From NCBI RefSeq assembly GCF_016236915.1, contig NZ_JAEHOK010000009.1:62001-126000 (forward strand): a DNA stretch of 64,000 nt, written 5' to 3'. The DNA is from Salegentibacter maritimus. Lineage in GTDB: Bacteria; Bacteroidota; Bacteroidia; Flavobacteriales; Flavobacteriaceae. The position numbers and the translations under genes were made by a program. The notes under the pieces were generated by a model. The model saw only the letters and a list, made by a program, of their open reading frames with translations, had not been told where the DNA came from and ran no database searches. Shown piece after piece: positions 9,718 through 18,433 of this stretch; position 1 is the stretch's first letter; each line of letters opens with the position of its first letter.

Positions 9718-12700
9718 ATGAAATATTATTATTTATTATTATTGATTTTTGGCCTGTCTTGGCAAATACAGGCCCAGCAAAAAGAAATTACCGGTGTAAT
9801 TACCGATCCCGAAGGAATTCCTTTGCCCGGGGTAAGCATTAGCATTAATGCTGGTAGCGTAGGAGCAGTTACCAATTTTGATGGCCAATTTGAGTTAATG
9901 GCCAGTACCGGTGATGTTTTAAGCATTTCTTATCTGGGTTTTTTAACTCAAAAAGTAACTATAGACAATAAGACCAACTTACTTATAAGTCTTGAGCCAA
10001 ATACCGAATCTTTAGACCAGGTAGTGGTTACTGCACTTGGTATTACTAAAGCAGAGAAAAAAATAGGCTATGCAACTCAGGAAATAGCAACAGATGATTT
10101 AAAAAACATACCCATCGCTAATGTTGGTAACCTTTTTTCGGGGAAAGTTGCCGGTTTACAGGTTAGTAATCCACCCGGGATGTTTCAGGCCCCAAGTTTC
10201 TTACTGCGAGGGAAAAAGCCACTAATTGTAATTGATGGGATACCGGTAAGTAGCGATTTTTTTGATATTTCACCAGATAATATTGGTGCAATCAATGTTT
10301 TAAAAGGTACTACGGCTTCGGCATTATATGGCTCCAGGGGAAGAAATGGTGCTATTCTCATAAATACTAAAAATGCTACCGAAGAAGGCTTGACGGTTGA
10401 AGTATCTCAAAATGTAATGCTTACTGCCGGATATGCCGTTTTTCCTGAAACACAGCATGAATATGGAAATGGTTCCAATGGAAAATATGAATTCTGGGAT
10501 GGCGCCGATGGCGGTATAGCTGATGGTGATATGATTTGGGGACCTAAGTTTGATGAAGATTTATTAATACCCCAATGGAATAGTCCTATAATTAATAATG
10601 AAACAGGAGAAGAAATTCCGTGGTGGGGTAGTGTAACCGGTACTCAATATGATGATCGCTCTAAATACTCCAGAAAACCCCTGCCCTGGGTGAGACACGA
10701 TAATCTTGATGAGTTTTTGGGAACCGGTGTTATTTCAAATACAAACTTTAACATAGGACATAGAAACAAAAATGGATTTTACAGGTTAAATGGTAGTTTT
10801 TCTCATAATAAAGATCGTGTCCCAAATTCCAGCCTTTCCCAGGGAGGTTTGAGTTTTAAGTCCCTTACCAACTTTAATGATAACTTAAGCTTAAGTAGTA
10901 AGTTGTCTTATAACAAAGTATACTCTCCAAACTCACCTAATTATGGGTATAACCCCAGTGGGCATATGTATACACTTCTAATCTGGATGGGAGAAGATGT
11001 AAATGGAAAAGATTTAAGAGATCATCATTGGGTACCGACAAAAGAAGGTTATAGGCAGGCTAATTGGAATTATGCCTGGTACAATAACCCATGGTTTGGT
11101 GCAGAAAATTACCAAAAGGGATACGATTCAAACTTACTTAATGGGCAGCTTCAATTGTCTTATAAGCTTGGAGAGAAATTTCAATTCCAACTAAGAGGTT
11201 CGGGTGTTTTAAAGCAAACTTTTGAAGATCTGGAAAGTCCTAAATCTTACTTTAACTACAGTGCGCCCAGAGAAGGTTCTTACCAGACCTGGAATAAAAA
11301 CCGTTTGAATATTGATTATGACTTTTTAGCGACCTATAATGATAAGCTTAGTGACGAGCTAGGGCTGGCAGTATATGCCGGAGCTTCAACTTTTTACAGA
11401 AGCCATAGAAATGAATTTGCCGCCACAGATGGGCTTACAGTGCCAGGAGTTTATAATATGGGGAATTCTACAGGACCCGTGAGGGCCGAAAATTACTTTG
11501 AACAAAAGGCCATCAATAGTGTTTATGGAACACTCGAACTGGATTTTCAGGATACTTATTTCTTAACAATGGCTGCGAGAAACGACTGGTCTTCTACGTT
11601 ACCAAAGGAAAACAGGTCTTATTTTTATCCATCTATATCCAGTAGCGTACTTTTAAGCAATATTTTGGATTTGCCGTCTCAGGTTAATTACATGAAGCTA
11701 TTTGGCTCCTGGGCAAGGGTGTCTAGCGATTTAGAGCCTTATAAATTATCGTCTTACTATAATAATTCAGGGAGTTTTGGCAATATTCAAAAGCTTTATT
11801 ATCCGTCAGAAATTGTAAATCCTAATATTGCTCCTGAAACTTCTACATCTTTTGAAGTTGGGCTTAATACGGCATTGTTTAACAATCGTCTGGCTTTAGA
11901 TGCAACTTATTACAACACGGTAGATACCGATCAAATTATCAATAAGCCCATTTCCTTAGCTTCCGGATTCACTTCCCGTAAAATGAACGGAAATGAATAT
12001 ACCACTAATGGTTTGGAGCTATCTTTAAGTTTTAAACCAATTAGGAAAGAAAACTTTAAATGGTCTGGATTGGTGAACTGGTCAAAACAGGTAACACGTT
12101 TAACCAATATTACAGGAGATTCAGAAAAATTTGGGAACCTATCGCTTAATGATCGGGTAGATAGTTATTACGAAACCGAATGGAAAAAATCTCCCAATGG
12201 AGAGGTGATACTTAATGCCGAAACCGGTTTACCAACAAGAGATACGTATGTATCTTATTTAGGGCATTTTGATCCCGATTGGTCATTTGGTTTGGTCAAT
12301 AATTTTCAATATAAAAATTGGCATTTGAATGTAGCCCTGGATGGCGTTTGGGGTGGAGTACTGCGCTCTCAGGTAGTTGAAAAAATGTGGTGGGGTGGAA
12401 AACATCCAAAATCTGTAGAATACAGGGATGAAGAATATGCTGCCGGTGAACCTATCTATGTGCCAGATGGAGTTAATGTTGTAAGTGGCGAGTTAGTGCG
12501 CAATGTGAATGGAGAAGTAGTGTCTGATACCCGTGTATTTGAAGAACATACTACCCCAATAAGTTGGCAAACCTGGTCTCAAAACTACCCATATCGTGCC
12601 AGGGTAACTGAGGAAGAAAGTGAAACTTTTGCGAATGTGTTTGATAGGTCTTACTTGAAATTACGTAGTGTATCCCTTAGTTATAATCTTACAGAAATGC

Positions 12701-12870
12701 TGGGAAGTAAAAGTATAAAAGATGCCAGTGTAAGTTTTAATGCTTATAACCTTTTTGTACTTACCAAAGGAGACTATTACACAGACCCCGATTTTAAAAC
12801 CCAGGATAGCAATAATATTCAAGATCCGTCTTCACGTTACCTGGGAATTGGTTTAAACTTAAAATTCTAA
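9718..12870 (+). CDS. SusC/RagA TonB-dependent outer-membrane receptor
   Basis: This 1050-residue receptor has a signal peptide (1-19, ending 'SWQIQAQ') and a carboxypeptidase-like beta domain ('LPGVSISINAGSVGAVTNFD', about 24-97). It has no STN domain. A plug entered at 'DQVVVTALGITKAEKK' contains 'LIVIDGIPVSSDFFDI', and the barrel ends 'RYLGIGLNLKF'. Its stop codon is directly followed by the susD start, so the pair is translationally coupled. The gene after susD encodes a secreted phosphatase-superfamily enzyme, so a phosphorylated or otherwise esterified substrate is a reasonable guess (inference). There is no dedicated sigma or anti-sigma gene nearby. Confidence 0.95.
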   Translation: MKYYYLLLLIFGLSWQIQAQQKEITGVITDPEGIPLPGVSISINAGSVGAVTNFDGQFELMASTGDVLSISYLGFLTQKVTIDNKTNLLISLEPNTESLDQVVVTALGITKAEKKIGYATQEIATDDLKNIPIANVGNLFSGKVAGLQVSNPPGMFQAPSFLLRGKKPLIVIDGIPVSSDFFDISPDNIGAINVLKGTTASALYGSRGRNGAILINTKNATEEGLTVEVSQNVMLTAGYAVFPETQHEYGNGSNGKYEFWDGADGGIADGDMIWGPKFDEDLLIPQWNSPIINNETGEEIPWWGSVTGTQYDDRSKYSRKPLPWVRHDNLDEFLGTGVISNTNFNIGHRNKNGFYRLNGSFSHNKDRVPNSSLSQGGLSFKSLTNFNDNLSLSSKLSYNKVYSPNSPNYGYNPSGHMYTLLIWMGEDVNGKDLRDHHWVPTKEGYRQANWNYAWYNNPWFGAENYQKGYDSNLLNGQLQLSYKLGEKFQFQLRGSGVLKQTFEDLESPKSYFNYSAPREGSYQTWNKNRLNIDYDFLATYNDKLSDELGLAVYAGASTFYRSHRNEFAATDGLTVPGVYNMGNSTGPVRAENYFEQKAINSVYGTLELDFQDTYFLTMAARNDWSSTLPKENRSYFYPSISSSVLLSNILDLPSQVNYMKLFGSWARVSSDLEPYKLSSYYNNSGSFGNIQKLYYPSEIVNPNIAPETSTSFEVGLNTALFNNRLALDATYYNTVDTDQIINKPISLASGFTSRKMNGNEYTTNGLELSLSFKPIRKENFKWSGLVNWSKQVTRLTNITGDSEKFGNLSLNDRVDSYYETEWKKSPNGEVILNAETGLPTRDTYVSYLGHFDPDWSFGLVNNFQYKNWHLNVALDGVWGGVLRSQVVEKMWWGGKHPKSVEYRDEEYAAGEPIYVPDGVNVVSGELVRNVNGEVVSDTRVFEEHTTPISWQTWSQNYPYRARVTEEESETFANVFDRSYLKLRSVSLSYNLTEMLGSKSIKDASVSFNAYNLFVLTKGDYYTDPDFKTQDSNNIQDPSSRYLGIGLNLKF

Positions 12871-14349
12871 ATGATGAAAAACATAAAAAAGTATCTTAGT
12901 ATCTTGGTTATGGCCTTGTTATTTAATGCCTGCCATAATTTAGATGAAATAAATGATAACCCGAACTATGTAAATGAAACGCATCCACAACTTCTACTTA
13001 CAGAGATCGCATCTAATGCTTTCCAGGTGGAAGGTACCCGGGCTTTATATGCATCAAGAATGATTATACAAACGGGTGAGGAGAATAATTACCAGTTTTA
13101 TAAATGGGGAAATGGAAGTTTTGCTCCTTACAATGAGTTAAGGCAGATAACCAAAATGATTGAAGAGGCGCAACGAATTGAAAATTCTAATTATGTGGCA
13201 ATTGGTAAATTTTTTAGAGCCTATTATTTTTATAAACTTAGCTTAAGTTTTGGAGATATACCTTATAGCGAAGCTTTGGCGGGAGAAACAGGCAATTACC
13301 AGCCGGGATACGATTCACAGGAAAGGGTTTTTGCTGGCATTATTAATGAGTTAGATGAAGCTTCCGGCTTAATAAACAACAATGAAACTATTGATGGTGA
13401 TATAATTTATAATGGAAACCCTACTAATTGGTTAAAGCTAATTAACTCATTTCAACTAAAAGTTTTAATGACTTTGTCGGGTAAAGAACAAGTGGAAGGA
13501 ATAAATATAAGTGAAAAATTTAACGAGGTATACCAACGAGGAAACCTTATTAATTCTCTAGATGAGAACGCCCAGTTAGTGTTTGTTGATCAGCAGGATA
13601 GCAGATACACCGAGTTTAATTCCAGTAGCTATGCTTCAAGTATGTTTATGTCTGCTACTTTTGTAGATCTTTTAAAAGAATTAAAGGATAATCGTTTGTT
13701 TATTATAGCAGAACAAACTTCCAGTGCAACTTCTGAAGCAAAACCAATTGAAGATTTTGAATCTTATAATGGGGGCGATCCAACTGCAAATTATTCACTA
13801 ATTAGTGAAACGCTGGTTGCCGATGGAAATATTTCGAAAGTGAACGCCAGGTATTATACAAACCCTACTACCGAGCCGCATAATATATTAAGCTATTGGG
13901 AAATAGAGTATATTTTGGCTGAAGCAACTGTTAGGGAATGGATCAATTCAGATGCATCGCAACATTATGAAAACGCTGTTCGGGCAAATTTTGAATTTTA
14001 TCGAAATCATGCAGAAGAATATAATATGTACTTATCTGAAGCTTATGTAAATCAATATTTATCGCAGGAAAATGTAAAATTACCTGTGGCCGATAAGGAA
14101 GTTTTATTAGAAAGAATCCTTACTCAAAAGTATCTTACAAGCTTTTTGCAAGGTGGGTGGACGCAATATTACGACTATCTAAGAACAGGCCATCCCTACT
14201 TTAAATTTACAAATGCTAACACGCCTCCTAAGCGATTTGTATACCCAAATGATGAGTATAATAACAATACCCGTAACCTTGAAGAAGCCATTAATTCTCA
14301 GTTTAATGGGAATGATGGAATTAGAGAAACACCCTGGTGGTTAAATTAA
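12871..14349 (+). CDS. SusD/RagB-like nutrient-binding outer-membrane lipoprotein
   Basis: This is the SusD partner of the preceding receptor. The lipobox Cys is residue 21 ('ILVMALLFNACHNLDEINDN'). The opening 'LDEINDNPNYVNETHPQLLL' and the 'AIGKFFRAYYFYKLSLSFGD' helix are typical of the second SusD subfamily (SusD-like_2), usually annotated as nutrient-binding lipoprotein. The C-terminus with 'LTQKYLTSFLQGGWTQYYDY' is complete at 492 residues. The start is the ATGATG immediately after the susC stop. It ends five bases before the next gene's preferred ATG, so all three genes form one operon. Confidence 0.93.
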   Translation: MMKNIKKYLSILVMALLFNACHNLDEINDNPNYVNETHPQLLLTEIASNAFQVEGTRALYASRMIIQTGEENNYQFYKWGNGSFAPYNELRQITKMIEEAQRIENSNYVAIGKFFRAYYFYKLSLSFGDIPYSEALAGETGNYQPGYDSQERVFAGIINELDEASGLINNNETIDGDIIYNGNPTNWLKLINSFQLKVLMTLSGKEQVEGINISEKFNEVYQRGNLINSLDENAQLVFVDQQDSRYTEFNSSSYASSMFMSATFVDLLKELKDNRLFIIAEQTSSATSEAKPIEDFESYNGGDPTANYSLISETLVADGNISKVNARYYTNPTTEPHNILSYWEIEYILAEATVREWINSDASQHYENAVRANFEFYRNHAEEYNMYLSEAYVNQYLSQENVKLPVADKEVLLERILTQKYLTSFLQGGWTQYYDYLRTGHPYFKFTNANTPPKRFVYPNDEYNNNTRNLEEAINSQFNGNDGIRETPWWLN

Positions 14350-14354
14350 AAACT

Positions 14355-15434
14355 ATGAAAAAAAACTATGTAGTACTAGTAGCTGTTTGTTTATGGACTT
14401 GCTTCCTACAAGCACAGCAAAATGAAAAAGTAATTATTATTAGCCTGGACGGCTTAAGATGGCAGGAATTATATGGCGGAGCCGATTCCCTGTTTATAAA
14501 TAATAAAGAATTTGTTTCTAATACAGAAGCACTAAACGAGCAATTTTGGGGGCCTACTAAAGAAAAAAGGCGAAAGAAACTAATGCCTTTCTTCTGGAGT
14601 CATATTGTAGAGAACGGCGTATTGCTTGGGAATAGATGGGAAGAAAATAAGGTAAATCTTACCAATACGATGTTATTTTCATATCCCGGTTATAATGAAA
14701 TCCTAACAGGAAGAGCCGACGATGAGCGCATAAATTCTAACAGCAAACATCATAACCCAAATGTGACTTTATTAGAAAAAGCTCAGGCTTCGAATACCTA
14801 TAAAGATAAGGTAGAGGCTTTTGGTAGTTGGGATGTATTTCCTTACATCCTTAATGAAAAACGAAGTGGAGTTCCTGTAAATGCAGGCTATAGATCTTCT
14901 CATGCGGCAAACCCAACAGAAAAAGAACTTTATCTGGACCATTTGCAAAAACAAACTCCAAAAAGATGGGAAAGTGTAAGGTTTGATGTATTTACCCATA
15001 ATTATGCTTTAGAAAGCTTACAATCGCGAAAGCCCGATGTTTTGTATATCGCTTATGGAGAAACAGACGATTTTGCGCACGAGGGGCGTTATGATCAATA
15101 TTTAAAGTCTGCAAAAAGAACAGATGAAATGATTAAGGAAATTTGGGACTTTATTTCCAAAGATCCTTATTATAAAGACCAAACAACTGTTTTTATCACC
15201 ACAGATCACGGTAGGGGTACAGGCGTAACTAAAGATAACGACTGGAGACATCACGGAAGTTCAATTCCTGTGGCAGATCAAACCTGGATAGTGGCTTTTG
15301 GCAACAAAATTCAGGCTTTAGGTGAAGTGAAAAAAGATGCGCAATATTTTGTGCCTCAATTTACCACTACTATTGCTGAATTTCTAAACCTGGATTTAAA
15401 AAACGATTTTCCTGCCCTGCCAATAAAGAAATAA
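14355..15434 (+). CDS. Secreted alkaline-phosphatase-superfamily hydrolase (NPP/phosphodiesterase-like)
   Basis: This protein of about 359 residues has a signal peptide ('MKKNYVVLVAVCLWTCFLQAQ') and is probably periplasmic or surface-exposed. Superfamily metal-site motifs are visible: an N-terminal 'IIISLDGLRWQELY' (Asp), 'IAYGETDDFAHEG' (Asp and His), and 'FITTDHGRG' followed by 'WRHHGSS'. The segment 'LFSYPGYNEILTG' aligns with the nucleophile region of nucleotide pyrophosphatases/phosphodiesterases, with Ser where those enzymes usually have Thr. The longest ORF uses GTG 14337 inside susD. The ATG at 14355 is preferred because it gives a normal signal peptide. Genetic coupling to susCD suggests it removes phosphate groups from the imported ligand. 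The exact substrate is unknown. Confidence 0.82.
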   Translation: MKKNYVVLVAVCLWTCFLQAQQNEKVIIISLDGLRWQELYGGADSLFINNKEFVSNTEALNEQFWGPTKEKRRKKLMPFFWSHIVENGVLLGNRWEENKVNLTNTMLFSYPGYNEILTGRADDERINSNSKHHNPNVTLLEKAQASNTYKDKVEAFGSWDVFPYILNEKRSGVPVNAGYRSSHAANPTEKELYLDHLQKQTPKRWESVRFDVFTHNYALESLQSRKPDVLYIAYGETDDFAHEGRYDQYLKSAKRTDEMIKEIWDFISKDPYYKDQTTVFITTDHGRGTGVTKDNDWRHHGSSIPVADQTWIVAFGNKIQALGEVKKDAQYFVPQFTTTIAEFLNLDLKNDFPALPIKK

Positions 15435-15490
15435 GTAATTATTTTATTAGATGTTTACAGGAAAATAAAACGTATAATATTAAAAAATAA

Positions 15491-15525
15491 AAGCCCCGAA
15501 GCATTAGTGTATCCGGGGCTTATTT
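15491..15525. terminator. Terminator after the susCD-phosphatase operon
   Basis: AAGCCCCG (15491-15498) pairs with CGGGGCTT (15514-15521), with an A-rich flank on the left and TATTTATT on the right. It can serve the plus strand. Confidence 0.8.
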
Positions 15526-15526
15526 A

Positions 15527-15569
15527 TTGGCACCGCTAAAGGCTGTAATACCCCAAGGTAGTTTACTGG
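15527..15569. repeat. Dispersed intergenic repeat, short form
   Basis: TTGGCACCGCTAAAGG, then CTGTAATACCCCAAGG, then TAGTTTACTGG. This equals the long form with the segment between its two CCCCGAGG-like direct repeats deleted. A second partial tail (GGTGATTTACC) follows near 15600-15611. Confidence 0.8.
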
Positions 15570-15715
15570 ATAATAGAGATTTAATGTTGCGGGACCTGTA
15601 GGTGATTTACCTTTACTCCAGAAATTAGTTTATAGTGCTGTTATATTGAGGTTTTAGATCTAAATTTTTAATGGTTTAAACACAAGAATTTAGTAAACCT
15701 AAGAAGCATTTTTCA

Positions 15716-16456
15716 TTAACCGGCATTGGATTTTACATTAGAGAAGTCACATTTTTCCAGTCTACTTTTTTCAATAAATAGCATTAGGAAACCCCGATTG
15801 TTCCAATTCAGCCCAAAGCCAGAATTTGAGCGTAAGGTTAATAGCGATATCCAATCATCGCTTTCTCTAGGATCTTCATTTAAAACATTATAAAAGGGAT
15901 AGCCAAGTAAATAGCTTTGATATCTTTTGTCTGTTTGATCTGAAACTTTATCGCATACGTAAGCTAATTGTCTTTTGTTTAAGCCTTTTTCCTTATATAA
16001 TTCAGGTTTAAACGGAATGTCAACTTCTGGTTTAAATACAACATCTAAAAAGTATTTATCAGGAAAATTAGGATTGTTGTATGGTTCTAAGTTTTCATCG
16101 ATATCAAATAAAAAGACTTTTGCATAATCCTTATCTGTCCAGGACATATTATTTTCGTCATCATAAGCTATAAATATACTTAGCATTCCTTTTTTGGGAA
16201 GTAGCGTGTTTGCTGTGGGTATTTCACTTAGGTTAAATTGTGCTATAAACCTATAGTCACCATATTGATGTTTGGGCCATTTAAAGTTTTTGGGTACATC
16301 GGGATCACCTCCATATTTACTTAAGCCTTTTTGATCAAAGACATTTGCTTGTGTAATTTGTATGGCTGGAAGCATAATAGATTTTAAGTAGTCCTCTTTT
16401 TTATGTAAATCGTATTTTCCTTCTTTAATAATTTCCTCTAATCTGTTAATATCCAT
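15716..16456 (-). CDS. DUF1963 (YwqG-like) protein
   Basis: This is a 246-residue cytoplasmic protein of the DUF1963 family. The core is 'SKYGGDPDVPKNFKWPK', then 'FIAQFNLSEIPTANTLLPKK', 'GMLSIFIAYDD', and a C-terminal 'LLTLRSNSGFGLNWNNRG'. The family fold resembles a beta-rich SMI1-adjacent scaffold and its biochemical role is not established. It is the last gene of a minus-strand operon of three (SMI1/KNR4-like, DUF6892-like, DUF1963), with a gap of only 24 bases to the previous gene. DUF1963 and SUKH proteins commonly occur together in bacterial conflict or immunity loci, which suits this context. Confidence 0.85.
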   Translation of the reverse strand: MDINRLEEIIKEGKYDLHKKEDYLKSIMLPAIQITQANVFDQKGLSKYGGDPDVPKNFKWPKHQYGDYRFIAQFNLSEIPTANTLLPKKGMLSIFIAYDDENNMSWTDKDYAKVFLFDIDENLEPYNNPNFPDKYFLDVVFKPEVDIPFKPELYKEKGLNKRQLAYVCDKVSDQTDKRYQSYLLGYPFYNVLNEDPRESDDWISLLTLRSNSGFGLNWNNRGFLMLFIEKSRLEKCDFSNVKSNAG

Positions 16457-16480
16457 AGTGTATTTATTATTTGCCTACTG

Positions 16481-17386
16481 TTACAACCACTCTGTATCAA
16501 TCCCCATTTCTATAAAATCATCGTAAACCTGGTCTTTAGCATAACATAATGTTGCTTTTTTTAGGTTTGGGAAGTGTTTGGCGTCTGCGCTAGATTCGAT
16601 ATCCCAATATTCTACGGCTCCGCCGGAAAATGGAGCTAAATTCATATAAATATCATTTCCGCCATCCTGATAGATTTCTGTAATTTCGGCAGCAAGGCGT
16701 TTAGGGATTGGTAAATCTTTAAAATACTGTACTACTTCTGCAATGGGCTCGTAAGCTTCTTTGTCTATATCAATCTCCCGTTTTTGATACCAATCTGCAA
16801 ATTCATATAAATCAAATACAGGTTTTAGTAAATTTTTAGTATACATTAACTCTTCTACCACCGATAATTTGAATCCAAAATCAGTAAAATTGATTGTTTC
16901 TTCCTCGAGTGATTTAATTAGGTACTTATCTTTGGGAATGTCTTCCCCACGTTTGTAGGGGACATAAGTGCTAACTTCTATGGCTTTAACCTGGTCTTTC
17001 TCTATAGAAAACCAGGCGCTTAGGTTATTTAATACTAAAGCTCCTGAAGAATCTCCTTTAAAAAGCTTTACACGCGCATCTTCATGCTCTTTATAATACT
17101 TGGTAATCTCCTTATTTTCGAAATAAAAAGTTCCGGAGAAAATCTTATTTGGGCTAAAATTATAATCTTCAGCTTCCAGTACAATTGTTATGGAATCTAT
17201 AAGTTTTCCATTTTTTGAATAGGCTAAGATTCCTAATTCATCCCAGGTGAATACGGTATTGTGTTTTAATTGATGTACGCTATAGTTAGTACTTAGAGAT
17301 TTTTCCAAAGTGTCTAGCAACAAAGGGAATGCAATAGGAACCGAATTGATTTCAAAATTATTTGAAGATAATTGTATTGTTGTCAT
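16481..17386 (-). CDS. DUF7738/DUF6892-like two-domain protein
   Basis: This 301-residue cytoplasmic protein has no signal peptide. The N-terminal half (about 1-150) is beta-rich ('VFTWDELGILAYSKNGKLID', 'LNNLSAWFSIEKDQVKAIEV') and resembles DUF7738. The C-terminal half (about 155-301) has 'INFTDFGFKLSVVEELMYTK', 'IPKRLAAEITEIYQDGGNDI' and 'FSGGAVEYWDIESSADAKHF', resembling DUF6892. These family names are from memory and less certain than the two-domain layout. It is the middle gene of the minus-strand operon driven from the promoter at 17922-17968. Function unknown. Confidence 0.6.
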   Translation of the reverse strand: MTTIQLSSNNFEINSVPIAFPLLLDTLEKSLSTNYSVHQLKHNTVFTWDELGILAYSKNGKLIDSITIVLEAEDYNFSPNKIFSGTFYFENKEITKYYKEHEDARVKLFKGDSSGALVLNNLSAWFSIEKDQVKAIEVSTYVPYKRGEDIPKDKYLIKSLEEETINFTDFGFKLSVVEELMYTKNLLKPVFDLYEFADWYQKREIDIDKEAYEPIAEVVQYFKDLPIPKRLAAEITEIYQDGGNDIYMNLAPFSGGAVEYWDIESSADAKHFPNLKKATLCYAKDQVYDDFIEMGIDTEWL

Positions 17387-17445
17387 AGATAGGTTTTAGA
17401 GAGTTAATTATTTTAGGTATTATACTCTTTGGCGGTACCGATAGA

Positions 17446-17889
17446 TTATAAAGGTTTTCTGGTTTTATAGAAATCGGCAAAAGAGCCTGAAATTTTTGTT
17501 ACTTCCCCACCATCGTGATAATACGCCCAAACTGAAAAACTACAATCAGGATCCAGATATAAATAATCTCCATTTTCGGTTCCTATTACAAATCCTTTGG
17601 CCACACGTTCTAATTTTACCCTACCAAACCTTAGTGAAGGCGCATAAGCTATTTCTCCAACTTCCTCCTGAATGTGTGTATATAATTTTAAGCATTCATA
17701 ATTGGCAGCCTCACCAACTCCTTTCATTTCCCATCTTTCTAAAAGCGCTGCTTTCCCAAACATATTCCAGGTGCGTTTATCCCAACGGCCGTTATTTTTT
17801 ATCTGGCATCCATCAGGGTTTTCATTTAGGAATTTAAGGTATGTAACCGGCAATTCGCGGTTGAAAGTAGTATTCATTTCAAGTTTCAT
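17446..17889 (-). CDS. SMI1/KNR4 (SUKH)-like small protein
   Basis: This 147-residue protein has the SUKH pattern: N-terminal 'LPVTYLKFLNENPDGCQI', a central 'NYECLKLYTHIQEEVGEIAY', then 'FVIGTENGDYLYLDPDCSFS' and 'VWAYYHDGGEVTKISGSFAD'. SUKH proteins are often immunity proteins against toxin domains, but many are uncharacterised. It is the first gene of a three-gene minus-strand operon, divergent from the coiled-coil/vWA/PurA-like operon. Both share the unusual palindrome promoter design. The start is the ATG at 17889, 32 bases after the predicted -7 box. Confidence 0.75.
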   Translation of the reverse strand: MKLEMNTTFNRELPVTYLKFLNENPDGCQIKNNGRWDKRTWNMFGKAALLERWEMKGVGEAANYECLKLYTHIQEEVGEIAYAPSLRFGRVKLERVAKGFVIGTENGDYLYLDPDCSFSVWAYYHDGGEVTKISGSFADFYKTRKPL

Positions 17890-17921
17890 GAGTAATAGTT
17901 TTGCTGATGATTATACAATTA

Positions 17922-17968
17922 CAAAGGTGAAAGCTTCTTTTTAGAGGTCGCTAACTGTTTTCAGGGAT
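17922..17968 (-). promoter_or_regulatory. Palindrome-plus-21 promoter of the SMI1-like operon
   Basis: Read on the minus strand, the 18-bp site ATCCCTGAAAACAGTTAG (17968-17951) is followed after 21 bases by CACCTTTG (17929-17922). This is one mismatch from the TAnnTTTG -7 box. There is no -33 TTTG, so activator dependence is likely. It is one of seven copies in the window with identical geometry. Confidence 0.75.
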
Positions 17969-18017
17969 ATTGTGTTCTAGAAGGGATGAGGTTTATTTTT
18001 ATGAAGTAAGATTAAAA

Positions 18018-18064
18018 ATCACCCTTTTCGGGGATTAATGACATTATTTCTCAGGTTAATTTTG
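18018..18064 (+). promoter_or_regulatory. Palindrome-plus-21 promoter of the coiled-coil/vWA/PurA-like operon
   Basis: ATCACCCTTTTCGGGGAT (18018-18035), 21 bases, then a perfect TAATTTTG -7 box (18057-18064). The gene starts 17 bases after the box. The site sits where a -33 element would be. Confidence 0.82.
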
Positions 18065-18080
18065 TGATAAACAAAATTTT

Positions 18081-18431
18081 ATGGAAGATAACACCAAAAA
18101 TGCAGCTTTTTTAGACTCATTAAAGCGCAATAATGATAAGATAAGAGACGACCGGGCCAATGCTATTGCAGAAGATGCGCATCTTATGTACAAACGAGAA
18201 ACAGAAGATCTGGCCTTGTCTTTAAAGCGTCTAAAACGCGAACAGGAGAATATGTTAGATATGAGTCCTACCGACGCCAATAGTTTGGTGCTGGCTTCAG
18301 ATTTTGATGCAAAAAACTATGTCTCTAAAGACCTGGAAATGGCAGTTAAAATAAGAAATCTGGAAATAAAATTAGAATTGGCCAAAAAGCGCTATGCGTA
18401 TTTATTTGGGAGTAAAATAGAAGAACTATAA
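18081..18431 (+). CDS. Small coiled-coil protein preceding the vWA gene
   Basis: This 116-residue protein is highly charged and helical throughout. Heptad-like stretches occur at about 35-60 ('MYKRETEDLALSLKRLKREQ') and 85-110 ('EMAVKIRNLEIKLELAKKRY'). There is no signal peptide, membrane segment or known domain. It ends two bases before the vWA gene and probably belongs to the same complex or pathway as the vWA and PurA-like proteins (inference from operon structure). I do not recognise the family. The ATG lies 17 bases downstream of the predicted -7 box, giving a very short leader. Confidence 0.8.
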   Translation: MEDNTKNAAFLDSLKRNNDKIRDDRANAIAEDAHLMYKRETEDLALSLKRLKREQENMLDMSPTDANSLVLASDFDAKNYVSKDLEMAVKIRNLEIKLELAKKRYAYLFGSKIEEL

Positions 18432-18433
18432 TT

